Shown here: positions 24,859 to 34,264 of the stretch, one piece after another
How the letters are laid out: every line of letters begins with the position of its first letter
How positions within the stretch are numbered: position 1 is the first letter of the stretch
Assembly (NCBI RefSeq): GCF_047511655.1
Contig: NC_133394.1
Location: 56,080,501 to 56,144,500, forward strand
Length of the DNA stretch: 64,000 nucleotides
Reading direction: 5' to 3'
Source of the DNA: Castor canadensis
Lineage: Eukaryota; Chordata; Mammalia; Rodentia; Castoridae
Notes under the pieces: model-generated
What the model was told of the DNA's origin: nothing
Databases searched by the model: none
Seen by the model: the letters and a program-made list of their open reading frames with translations, nothing else
Translations under genes and position numbers: made by a program

Positions 24859-25535
24859 TCTGGGGTGAGCTTAACACTCACCTGGCCCCCACAGGCTTTG
24901 TTTACTCAGAGTTCTCCTGTGCGCTAGCCAGTGCTTCAAGCTTTCCCCTTTCCAAGCACACTGGGGGAGGTGACACTGCTCCCACTTTCTCTGGCCTGCA
25001 TGTTTGTTTACATCTTACGTGGGAAGTGGGTCTTCCCCCCTCTCCTGTGGAGTTTTCCTCCCTCCGCCACTCTCACAGGCTTTCTCGCTCCTGGTTGCTG
25101 GGCACGCACCCCCGCTCCCGCCGGAGCCTCTCTGACCAGGCCCAGCTTGTTTAGGGAAAGATTCCCTTCACCCTCCTTCAGTGCTCAGTGCACCTCACCC
25201 TCTTTGCAACCTGTCTTTATTGTTCTTATTGCTTATTACTCAGTTTCTCATTTTTCCCCGGGTGGTGGTCAGTCTGTCCAGGGGGCTATGCTGTTCTGGC
25301 CCAGGGTTGTCTGTGGAAGTACTGTGTACCACTTAGTTCACCTTGTCTGCATCTTCCCAAGCCGTCTGGGCGCGGGTGACTGGTGGCCCGGGGGCCCTAC
25401 TGGTTTTTCCATTTAATGTGAAGTGGAGATTATGTGTGCCAGCTGGAGGTGTGGAAGGGTCAAAGTTTTGCCTCTTCTCAGTGGTTTTGCCTGCAAGGTG
25501 TGTCTCCAGTGTCTCTCCAAGATTTCACTATGATG
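24859..25535 (-). promoter_or_regulatory. L1 5'UTR joined directly to ORF2
   Basis: A GC-rich block (much richer than its flanks) directly upstream, in L1 sense, of the endonuclease remnant. It aligns by eye with the 5'UTR of the L1 at 53625: shared phrases include CAGCATAGCCCCCTGGACAG at about 25280-25300 and the GTGGAGACACACC-like text near 25500. Relative to that copy the first ~85 bases are missing. A CCAGGTGAGTG splice-donor-like sequence (antisense, 24875-24887) lies next to the junction. It may be read as a CpG island but is mobile-element promoter sequence. Confidence 0.75.
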
Positions 25536-25899
25536 AACACCATTCTTTTCTTCCAAAGAATAATTATAAAACTTTGTAATGAAAATCATGGCCCTAGCAG
25601 AGGTAGACGTTAGTTAATCTCCTTGGATGGTTGAGTATCTATCTACTCTATTAAGGCACATGATGTAATTAGGCTTCTAAATTTCTACATATAATAATTA
25701 TTATAAAATCTACTACCAGACACTTGTCAAAATCTTAGTTCAAAGCCTACTCATCTATGCAGTTTATTCCAAATTTTGTTCCCAAATGTGCTTAGACCAA
25801 ACTGGGTATTGCTTTTTGGCACATCTTTACTTTTGATATGTATGACTGTGAACCTATTGTTATGAAGACCATAACTGGGAATTTCCTTAAACGGCACAT
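25536..25899. other. No gene recognised
   Basis: AT-rich spacer between two L1 elements. Confidence 0.5.
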
Positions 25900-27410
25900 G
25901 GAATATATAACAAACCCACATACAATTAACTCAATAGTAGAAAACTGGAATCCTTTCCTCGTTGATCCAGAATAAGACGAGGATGTTGACTCTCAAAATT
26001 TTTACTCAACATAGTATTAGCAGTTCTTGCCAGACCAATAACTAAGAAAAATAAATAAAAGACATCTAAACAGGAGAAAGGAAGAACTAAAACCATTGTT
26101 TTGTGCTGATGATATGGTGTCATAGACAGACAACCCTATATATTCAAAAAAAACTGTCAGAACTGATAAACTAATTCAGCAAAGTTGCAGGATTAAAAAG
26201 TTAACATACCAAAATCAGCAGCATATTTTCATACTAATAGCAAATCTTCAAAAAAATTCCATTAAAATAGCTACAAAATACTTAAAAATAAATTTAACCA
26301 AATAGATGAAAGACTATACACTAAAAACTAAAACATTAAGGCAAGAAGTTGAAAATAAAACAGAAGTAGAGTCCACTTATATGTATTAGAAGAATACTGT
26401 TAAAATCTCCTTATTATCCAAAGTGATTGACAGAGACAATGTAATGGATTTCTATCAAAACCCCAATATCATTTTTCATGGGTATAGGAAAAATAATCCG
26501 TAAGTGCACATGTAGCCACAAAAAAAAAAAACCCAAAAAGCAATAGAGCACCTGCCTCACAAGCACAAATCCATGTGTTCAAACTCCAGAAACACCAAAA
26601 ATATATACACATCTCGTAATGGAATCCTCTGATAAGTGATTAGTATTCAAAATACAGAAGGACCTTAAACTGTAGGAAGAAACCAAATGATCTAAGAAAT
26701 GGGCAAGGGATCTAAATAGACACCTCTCAAATGAAGACATAACAGATAGATAGGAAATGTACTGCATCACAAATAGCGAGATGCAAATTAAAAATTATGA
26801 TATGATATGAAGAAAACAACTGCTGACAAGGATATGGGGTCAAAAGAACTCTTGTATATTGATGATGGAAACAAAGAAATTAGTACAGCCATTATGGAAA
26901 ACAAAATTTCACAAAACACTAAGAATATAACTATCATATAATCCAGCAATTCTAACATTGGGTATATATCCAAATGAAATGAAATCAGTATATAGAAGAG
27001 ATGTGTGCATTCTAATATTCACTGCAACACTATTTACAATGATACAGATATGGAATCAACCTAATCAGCCACCAAGGGATGAGATGAAAAAAAATGTGGT
27101 ACATATACCCAACAGAATATGATTCCATCTTAGGAAGAAATGTTATTTGTGACAGCATGGACAGAATTGGAAAACATTAAATTAAATGAAATAAGCTAAA
27201 CATAGAAAGATAAATACTGTATGTTCTCTCTTCTATGTGGAATCTAAAGCAATTAATCTCCTAGAGGTAGGAAACAGAATGTTGTTTACTAGAGGGTGGG
27301 GAGAGCAGGGAATGAGAAAAGGGTAGACAGGAATACAGGTCCTTGGTTAAATAGGAAGAATAAGTGAATTTTTTAGATTAATTGTATATTGTGGTAAATC
27401 AATTATTGAA
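25900..27410 (+). mobile_element. Old L1M-type element, RT to 3'UTR
   Basis: Sense-strand ancient L1. The RT region at about 26095-26120 encodes a recognisable FADD-like box (GCTGATGATATGGTG). It is followed by C-terminal ORF2 text (AATTAGTACAGCCATTATGG at about 26878-26897 and AATGTGGTACATATACCCAA at about 27093-27112). The 3'UTR has AGAGGGTGGGGAGAGCAGGG near 27291-27310. Many stops and indels are present. A SINE fragment interrupts it at 26530-26605. Confidence 0.8.
26530..26605 (+). mobile_element. tRNA-like SINE fragment
   Basis: AATAGAGCACCTGCCTCACA followed by GTGTTCAAACTCCAGAAACA matches the tRNA-like SINE without its first bases. It sits next to an A-run inside the old L1. Confidence 0.6.
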
Positions 27411-27411
27411 T

Positions 27412-27620
27412 ACTAGCTGAGAGTAGTGGTTCACATGTGTAATCCCTGCTACTCCAGAGGCAGAGATGGAAGAATTTGAAGATCAAAGCCAGTTTTGGCA
27501 AAGTAAATGATACCCTATTTCAAAAACAAAATACACACTAAACGGTTGGGGTGTGTGATTCAAGTTGGAGAGCTTGTCTAGCAAGAGTGAGGCCCTGGAT
27601 TCAATTCCAAGTGTTACAAA
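27412..27620 (+). mobile_element. Composite B1-like plus tRNA-like SINE
   Basis: Sense composite element. The B1-like half (GTGGTTCACATGTGTAATCC, then GGCAGAGATGGAAGAATTTG) is followed by an A-rich linker. The tRNA-like half (TTCAAGTTGGAGAGCTTGTC, then GAGGCCCTGGATTCAATTCC) ends in an A-rich tail. That tail was the target of the next L1 insertion. Confidence 0.85.
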
Positions 27621-27641
27621 AGAAAAAATAAGTTGAGTTAT

Positions 27642-28596
27642 CCACCACAACCAACAGGTGTTGGCGAGGATGCGGGAAAAAAGGAACTCTCTTACACTGC
27701 TGGTGGGAATGTAAACTAGTACAACCACTCTGGAAAAAAATTTGGAGGCTACTTAAAAAGCTAAATATTGATCTACCATTTGATCCAGCAATACCACTCT
27801 TGGGGATATACCCAAAAGACTGTGACACAGGTTACTCCAGAGGCACCTGCACACCCATGCTTATTGCTGCATTATTCACAATAGCCAAGTTATGGAAACA
27901 GCCAAGATGCCCCACTATTGACAAAAGGATCAAGAAAATGTGGTATCTATACACAATGGAATTTTATGCAGCCATGAAAAAGAACGAAATGTTATCATTC
28001 GCTGGTAAATGGATGGAATTGGAGAACATCATTCTGAGTGAGGTTAGCCTGGCCCAAAAGACCAAAAATCGAATGTTCTCCCTCATATGCGGACATTAGA
28101 TCAAGGGCAAACATAACAAGGGGATTGGACTTTGAGCACATGATAAAAGCGAGAGCACACAAGGGAGGTGTGAGGATGGGTAAGACACCTAAGAAATTAG
28201 CTAGCATTTGTTGCCCTCAATGCAGAGAAACTAAAGCAGATACTTTAAAAGTAACTGAGGCCAATAGGAGAAGGGGACCAGGAACTAGAGAAAAGGTTAG
28301 ATCAAAAAGAATTAACCTAGAAGGTACCACACATGCACAGGAAATTAATGAGTCAACTCCCTGTATAGCTATCCTTATCTCAACCAGCAAAAACCCTTGT
28401 TCCTTCCTATTATTGCTTATACTCTCTCTTCAACAAAATTCGAGATAAGGGCAAAATAGTTTCTGCCAGGTATCGAGGGGGTGGGGAGGAGAGGGAGGAG
28501 GTGGAGTGGGTGTAAGGGAGGGGTTGGGGGCAGGGGGGAGAAATGACCCAAGCATTGTATGCACATATGAATAATAAAACAATAAAAATTTTAAAG
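27642..28596 (+). mobile_element. Young 5'-truncated L1 with 23-nt identical target duplications
   Basis: A 955-bp insertion flanked by identical 23-nt duplications (27619-27641 and 28597-28619) that begin AAAGAAAAAATAAG and end TTGAGTTAT. It contains the ORF2 C-terminal region (frame 27800-28099: AKLWKQPRCPTIDKRIKKMW, then ENIILSEVSLAQKTKNRMFS), the natural stop, and a complete 3'UTR. The 3'UTR has a G-rich tract at 28476-28540, GGGAGAAATGACCCAAGCAT and an A-rich tail. Perfect duplications and an open C-terminal frame make it the youngest-looking insertion in the window. Confidence 0.95.
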
Positions 28597-28619
28597 AAAG
28601 AAAAAATAAGTTGAGTTAT

Positions 28620-29084
28620 ATACAATTCAACATTACTAGCAATGGGAATATATTTTTCAGCTATTACTCAAACCTTGAAGTAATATTGAAATAGTGAATC
28701 AGAACACCTATTAAAACTTTCCAGTATAATTTGGGATGCATGCCATGGAATCTGTGAGTTTCCCATTCTTTTGAGAACTACCCCCACTTTTTATTGAATA
28801 TGTAGCTGTCTTACAGCAGAATGAAAAGTGTTATAGGGAATGAATTTCATTCCAGGATTAGATTTGTGCAGAAACTGGTGTTACAGGAAGAAATTAGCAT
28901 TTAAAAGGTACTTATTACTGATCCTAACCTGGCTTATCAAACAAATGGTGACTTTTGTCCCTGTATGCTCTTTTGTATGCTATCATACTACCCTGTAATT
29001 AGTAATTACAATTACTATCATTAATAATACCTGCTAATAATTATGGTATTATATGTCATGTTTATTTTTCTTTACTTCTATCAT
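28620..29084. other. No gene recognised
   Basis: AT-rich sequence without supported features. Confidence 0.5.
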
Positions 29085-29630
29085 ATGTTTAGTTCTGGTT
29101 TATACATTGGTTCTTGCATCTACTAAGAGGAGAATTCAGGCAAGATGTGAAAGTAGTGAAAAAGATATTAAAGTTTATTATGAAAGAAGTACACTTTCAA
29201 TAGACTGAAAGCAGGTTGTCTATAAAGTGAGACAACATTTAGAGTTGAAATGTTTATTGAGGAATTTTCAGCCCAAAGCCCATTTGGTCCCTAGAATGGG
29301 GTCCTAGGCCTGTCTTTGTTGTGTTAAGTTAAAGAGTTACATGTGTAAAACATGCACACCCAGGTCTATGAGATGATTGGAATGCGACTCTTGGAGCTAG
29401 ATCCATGTCTTAAGTTAACTAGTTACCTGCATAAAACTCTGAGCCCCAGGTCTAGCTGATGCTTAGAATGTGGCATATTCCTGAGTAAAGAAAAGACTAA
29501 GCTTTAGGTGAGTGGCTGTCTTCAAAGCATCTTGTGATATTCCCTGGTGCAGATGGTCTACTCTGACCTTAACAGAGACTGGTCACCTGGGGACTGAGTT
29601 TAATTACAATGATTTTTTCCCTCTCATGGT
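29085..29630 (-). mobile_element. Probable solo LTR
   Basis: Read on the minus strand, the segment has an AATAAA signal (complement at about 29175-29181) followed by a short pyrimidine-rich end (complement of AGAGGAGAATTCAGGCAAGA), as in ERV1-type LTR R/U5 regions. The remaining ~450 bases have no coding potential. An internal near-repeat (AAGTTAAAGAGTTACATGTG and AAGTTAACTAGTTACCTGCA, each preceding a C-rich 'cccaggtct' block) lies at 29320-29450. The outer ends were not fixed and no target duplication was found. Confidence 0.4.
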
Positions 29631-29924
29631 CATCACTTATGTCTAGCTACTACCTATTAATAGCACCTACAGCGTGTGCATCATTTTAAATGTACATATT
29701 ATGCATGTTTTCTACTCCACCCCCAGAAATAGGTCACTATGAACCATTTTTAGAGTCCCATTACTTAGTAAAATTCCTGGCTCATCATAGGTGCTCTAGA
29801 ATGTTCTGTGAATACACAATAAATGCAAGTCAATTAGACACATTGTAGTCAATTTGTAGTGGCTGCTACAAGCAAGGTGTTAAACAGCAAACATTTAATA
29901 ATTTATGGGTAATACCTAGTATAT

Positions 29925-30300
29925 GAGTCAGGGTTCTCAGAGAAACAGAACCAATAGGATATCTATGCATCCATAAAAATATATGCAGTCATGTACTGCA
30001 CAGTAACATTTTAATAAAAAAGGATGATTTTTAATAAAAAATAGATGATGGTATTTTCAAAAGATTATACCACCTAGTGATGGAACAGAGGTCTTGATTT
30101 GTGTAGGTACAATTTACAATGTACTCACATCAACAATAACACATTTCTCAGAATACTCCCTGTCATTAAGCAATGCAGGACTATGTGTATGTGTGTCTAT
30201 GTACATATGAAATTGGCTCACTAAATCACATAGTTATGAAGGCTGAAAAGTCCTATGATTGGATGCTTGCAAACTAGAGACTCAGGAAAATCAATAGCAT
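29925..30300 (+). mobile_element. Ancient interspersed repeat, split by a MITE
   Basis: GAGTCAGGGTTCTCAGAGAA at about 29926-29945, then CAGAACCAATAGGATAT, and later GAAATTGGCTCACTAAATCA at about 30208-30227, then TTATGAAGGCTGAAAAGTCC, follow a common mammalian repeat whose name I am not sure of. The two parts are separated by the ~205-bp element described next. Confidence 0.55.
29983..30188. mobile_element. Non-autonomous Tc1/mariner- or pogo-like DNA transposon (MITE)
   Basis: A ~205-bp unit with inverted termini (GCAGTCATGTACTGC at the left, GCAATGCAGGACTATGTG at the right, complementary in part) flanked by TA dinucleotides. The internal text TTCTCAGAATACTCCCTGTC on the plus strand is the complement of the GAGAAATGCGT-type segment of an old mammalian palindromic DNA element. 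No transposase is encoded. Confidence 0.5.
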
Positions 30301-31265
30301 TGTAATGGGGACTACAGGAGAGAAAATTTTTTTGTATTATGATATATTCATTATGCAGGGGGATTCATAGTGACCATTCAGATCAGACTTATACTGTACA
30401 TTATTTACACTGACCCATACTCTCTCCCCATCAAGTCCTTCAACACCCCACTTAAAGCAATTGCAAGAGGCTTCTTAGTTCTGATTCATATAGGGATATG
30501 AAGTTCATCTGCCTTAATCTCCTTCCTTCACCCTCCTCCCTCCCACTAGAAGCCCCCCCTCACACTGTAACTATTTTACACTCCTGGTTTTTGTTATTAA
30601 TATTTCAGTTGATGTTCAAAGGGGTGTCTCAATGTATGCCCAGTGTGAGTGTCCTTTATTTTGGTTCATTCAACCTCTTCTATTACTCTCCCTTACCCCT
30701 TTATCTCCTATCCACTCACCCTCATTTTCCAACAGCTTTCAATACACATCCTTATATCCTCAAATGTCATATACTGTGTTATATGATATTATTTTTTTTT
30801 TTATTTTATTATTCATTTATTCACATGTGCATACATTGTTTGGGTCATTTCTCCCCCCTGCCCCCTCCCCCACCCTCTCCCACCCTCACTTCCAGGCAGA
30901 ACCTGTTCTGCCCTTATCTCTAATTTTGTTGAAGAGAAAACACAAGCATAATAAGAAAGACAAAGCATTTTTGCTAGTTGAGTTAAGGATAGCTATACAG
31001 AAAGATTCCTACTATTGTTTCATGTACCCATGTGTTACGACCCATGTTGATTCATCTCTAACTGATCTTTACACTGGTCCTGATCCCCTGCTCATGATAA
31101 CCTCTGTTGCTTTAAGTTTCTGTATTAGTTCCTCTGGAGTGGAGACATCAAACGCTTTCATGTTTTGCATGTTTTGGGTTTTCTACCCATTCCCACATCT
31201 TCTGTATGTGTTGTCTCTTTGTCATGTGATCCAAGTCCAACCACATTGCTGTATTTGCCCTAGAT

Positions 31266-32486
31266 CTAAAGTCTGCATATGAGGGAGAACATATGATTTT
31301 TGGTCTTCTGAGCCTGGCTAACCTCTCTCAGAATGATGTTCTCCATTTCCATCCATTTACTTAGGAATGATAAGATTTCCTTCTTCTTCATGGCTGAGAA
31401 AACTCCATTGTGTAAACTCCACATTTTCTTAATCCATTCATCAATAGTGGGGCATCTTGGCTGTTTCCATAACTTGGCTACTATGAATACTGCTGCAATA
31501 AACATGGGTGTACAGGTGCCTCTGGAGTAACCTGAGTTGCATTCCTTTGGGTATATCCTTAGGAGTGGGATTGCTGGATCATATGGCAGATCTATGTTTA
31601 GTTTTTTAAGAAGCCTCCAAATTTTTTTCCAGAATGGTTGCACTAGCTTGCATTCCCACCAGCAGTGTACAAGGGTTCCTTTTTCCCCATATCCTCGCCA
31701 ACACCTGTTGTTGTTGGTGTTTTTGATGATAGCTTTTCTAACAGGGGTGAGGTGGAATCTTAGTGTACTTTTGATTTGCATTTCCTTTATGACCAGAGAT
31801 GGTGGGCATTTTTCATATGTTTTTTGGCTATTTGAATTTCTTCTTTTGAGAAAGTTCTGTTTAGTTCAGTTGCCCATTTCTTTATTAGTTCATTGATTTT
31901 GGGAGAGTTTAGTTTTTTGAGTTCCCTGTATATTCTGGTTATCAGTCCTTTCTCTGATATATAGCTGGCAAATGTTTTTTTTCCCACTCTGTGGGTGGTC
32001 TCTTCAGTTTAGAGACCATTTCTTTTGTTGTGCAGAAGCTTTTTAATTTCATGAAGTCCCATGTATCCATCCTTTCTCTTAGTTGCTGTGCTGCTGGGGT
32101 TCTATTGAGGAAGTCCTTGCCTATACCTATTGCTTCCAGAGTATTCTCTGCTCTTTCCTGTACTAACTTCAGAGTATCAGGTCTGATATTAAGGTCCTTG
32201 ATCCATTTTGAGTTGATACTAGTACACGGTGATAAACATGGATCTAGTTTCAGGTTTTTGCAGGCAGATAAACACTTTTCCCAGCAACATTTGTTGAAGA
32301 GGCTGTCTTTTCTCCATCGTACTGGTCTTCATGTCTGTTTTTGTGCCAGTACCATGCTGTTTTTATTGCTATTGCTTTGTAATATAGTTTGAAGTTGGGT
32401 ATTGTGATACCTCCAGCATTGCTCTTTTGCTGAGTATTGCCTTGGGTATTTATGATATTTTGTGTTTCCACATGAACTTAAGGGTG
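31266..32486 (-). pseudogene. L1 ORF2 C-terminal remnant
   Basis: The frame at 31266-31781 includes [40 protein letters not shown] and the end KTKNHMFSLICRL, the cysteine-containing C-terminal domain of L1 ORF2. Upstream frames at 31787-31987 ([20 protein letters not shown]) and 32250-32471 ([20 protein letters not shown]) continue it in other phases, so at least two indels or stops break it. The sequence stops at the 5'UTR junction. Confidence 0.88.
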
Positions 32487-32915
32487 GATCTGGCGGTCCC
32501 ACTTGAAGCTGGGGTGCTGCGGGGCCCCAGGAGCGGGGATCCTGGCAGGGCATGGATCTGGTGGTCCTGGGTGGAGCTGTGGCCGGGTGGGCCCAGAATG
32601 GTGGGGATCCTGGCGGAGTGTGGATCCGCAGTCCTGCGCCAAGCTGGGGCCTGGCAGGGCCCAAGGGATGGGGAGCCTGGCAGAGCAGAGCAGTGGCTCT
32701 GCGGGCCTATGGGGCGGGTACTTGGTGGTTCGGCTGCTCTTTTAGTAGATCGTGGTGTGGAGAATTCTTCCACAATCTAGGGGTTCAGAGTGCTGAAGTT
32801 TCAGCTCTCCCTGGTGCTTTACCTCAACCTAGTGTGTCTCCAGCTTCTCAGCAAGGTCCCTAATTCACGGAACTCACGCAATCTGCGGCTGTGTCCCAGT
32901 TGCCATCTTGGATCC
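32487..32915 (-). promoter_or_regulatory. L1 5'UTR with 68-bp tandem units and YY1-type motif
   Basis: A GC-rich promoter region of the internally deleted L1. In sense it opens GGATCCAAGATGGCAACTGG; CCAAGATGGC (complement at 32902-32911) matches the YY1 site that sits at the start of human L1. Farther in, a unit recurs with a 67-68 bp period. TGGATCTGGCGGTCC is at 32485 and TGGATCTGGTGGTCC at 32553, with a related copy at 32621. GGGGATCCTGGC occurs at 32535 and 32603, and GGGGAGCCTGGC at 32670. This is about 3.5 units, reminiscent of the monomeric promoters of mouse L1 but shorter. Confidence 0.8.
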
Positions 32916-33889
32916 TTATGTGATATTATTGATGCTCTATCATTTTCTTTTGCTTTCCCTCTTTCCCTAAGTTCCATAGAATATTTCTACTGTTACAGAC
33001 ATGTTCTACATCTGAGTTTGTATATGATCATGTTTGTTTCTGTGTATGTTTATCTTTGGATCTATCTTCCATGTATGAGAGAAAACATGTGGCTTTTGTG
33101 TTTCTGATCCTGGCTTCACTTAAGATCATGTCCACCAATTGCATCCATTTACCTTCAAACCCCATATCATTGTTCCTTATGGCTGAGTAATACTCTGTTT
33201 TGTATATATACCACAATTTCTTGACCCATTCATCAATTGTAGGGCACCTGAGTTGTTTTCAAATCTTGGCTATTGTGAATAGTGCTGCAATGAACATCAG
33301 TGTACAGGTGTCTCTACTATACCCTGTCTTACATTCCTTTGAGTAGCTGCCCACGAGTGGTATCACTGAATCATATGGCGGTTCTGTCTCCAGTTTTTTG
33401 AGGAATCACCAAACTGCTTTTCATAGTGGTTGTACTAGTTTGCACTCCCACTAGCAGTGTATACAGCTTCATGTTTCACAACATCCTCACCAGCATTTGT
33501 TCTTGTTATTGCCCTGGATTATGGCTATTCTAACTGGGGTGAGATGAAATCTAAGTGGTGTTTTGATTTGCATCACTTTTATAACCAGGGAAATTGAACA
33601 CTTCTTCATGTATTTATTGGCCATTTGTACCTGTTCCTTTGAGAATTCCCTGTTTAATTAATGTGCCCATTTCTTCATTTGGGTGTTGATTCTTTGGAGG
33701 CTGAGTTTTTTTAGCTGCCTGTAGATTCTGGATATTAGTCCCTTATCAGATGAGTAGCTGGCAAAGATTTTCTCCCCTTCTGTGGACTGTCTCTTGAGTA
33801 TTGTGACTGTTTCCTTTGCTGTGCAGAAGGTCTTTATTTTGATGCAGTCCCATTTGGTCATTGTTTCTCTTAGATGCTGAGCCTTTTTT

Positions 33890-34106
33890 ATTACTGTTTT
33901 TACATTTACTCTCATGTACATTGTTTAGGACACCCCCCCCCCCCCCACACACACACACACTTCCAGGTAGGACCTCTTCCACCCTCTTGTTCTCTGATTT
34001 TGTTGAAGAGAATACATAAGAGATAATAAGAGAGGCATAGTATTTTTGCTAGTTTGAGATAAAGATAGCTACACAGAGAGATTCCTAGCATTGCTTCCAT
34101 GCACAT
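33890..34106 (-). mobile_element. L1 3' end fragment inside the older L1
   Basis: Antisense 3'UTR text (CTCATGTACATTGTTTAGGA, then CTGATTTTGTTGAAGAGAAT and GATTCCTAGCATTGCTTCCA) lies between two parts of the older L1. Its normally C-rich tract has become a homopolymer plus dinucleotide array (33933-33960). Possible short duplications around GCCTTTT occur on both sides but are not decisive. Confidence 0.75.
33933..33960. repeat. Poly-C followed by (AC)n
   Basis: A run of C (about 15-17) followed by about seven to eight AC units, replacing the C-rich part of the L1 3'UTR. It is likely length-variable. Confidence 0.9.
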
Positions 34107-34264
34107 GTGCCTTTTGAGTTGCTTAGGAAGTCGTTCCCTATACCTAACTCTTCCAGTGTATTTCCTACTGCTCTTGGAGTTGTTTCAAAGTTTCAGGCCT
34201 TATATTAGGGTCTTTGATCCACTTTGAATTGATTTGGGTACAGGGTAGAAGGAAAAAACTTTTG

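Larger units (their letters stand above)
30794..32915 (-). mobile_element. Full-ended, internally deleted L1 with target duplications
   Basis: A 2122-bp antisense L1 inserted in the older L1. Flanks are TTATATGATATTATT (30779-30793) and TTATGTGATATTATT (32916-32930), 14 of 15 identical. In L1 sense it runs from the true 5' end (32915) through about 430 bases of 5'UTR. At about 32486 it switches abruptly to the ORF2 C-terminal region, then the 3'UTR and A-tail. ORF1, the endonuclease and the reverse transcriptase are all missing. Element-like text at both ends and one clean junction argue for a deleted RNA or template-switched cDNA rather than later erosion. Confidence 0.9.
30480..34260 (-). 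mobile_element. Old L1, interrupted by two later L1 insertions
   Basis: Antisense. Its 3'UTR is at 30480-30778. After the first insertion it resumes at 32931 with the rest of the 3'UTR, then the ORF2 C-terminal region (33028-33890). After the second insertion it resumes at about 34107-34260. The minus-strand frame at 33028-33216 encodes a diverged MWYIYKTEYYSAIRNNDMGF block, and that at 33658-33921 encodes [19 protein letters not shown], both L1 ORF2 C-terminal signatures. Frames are broken in several places. Confidence 0.88.

Noticed and set aside
24860..25535. GC-rich block as a CpG-island promoter of a host gene
   Set aside because: It aligns by eye with another L1 5'UTR in the window and leads into ORF2, so it belongs to the mobile element. 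The 128- and 161-codon frames in it are incidental.
32427..32863. Overlapping GC-rich frames of 80-117 codons on both strands
   Set aside because: They lie in the L1 5'UTR tandem units, with low-complexity G/P/W-rich translations typical of GC-rich non-coding DNA.
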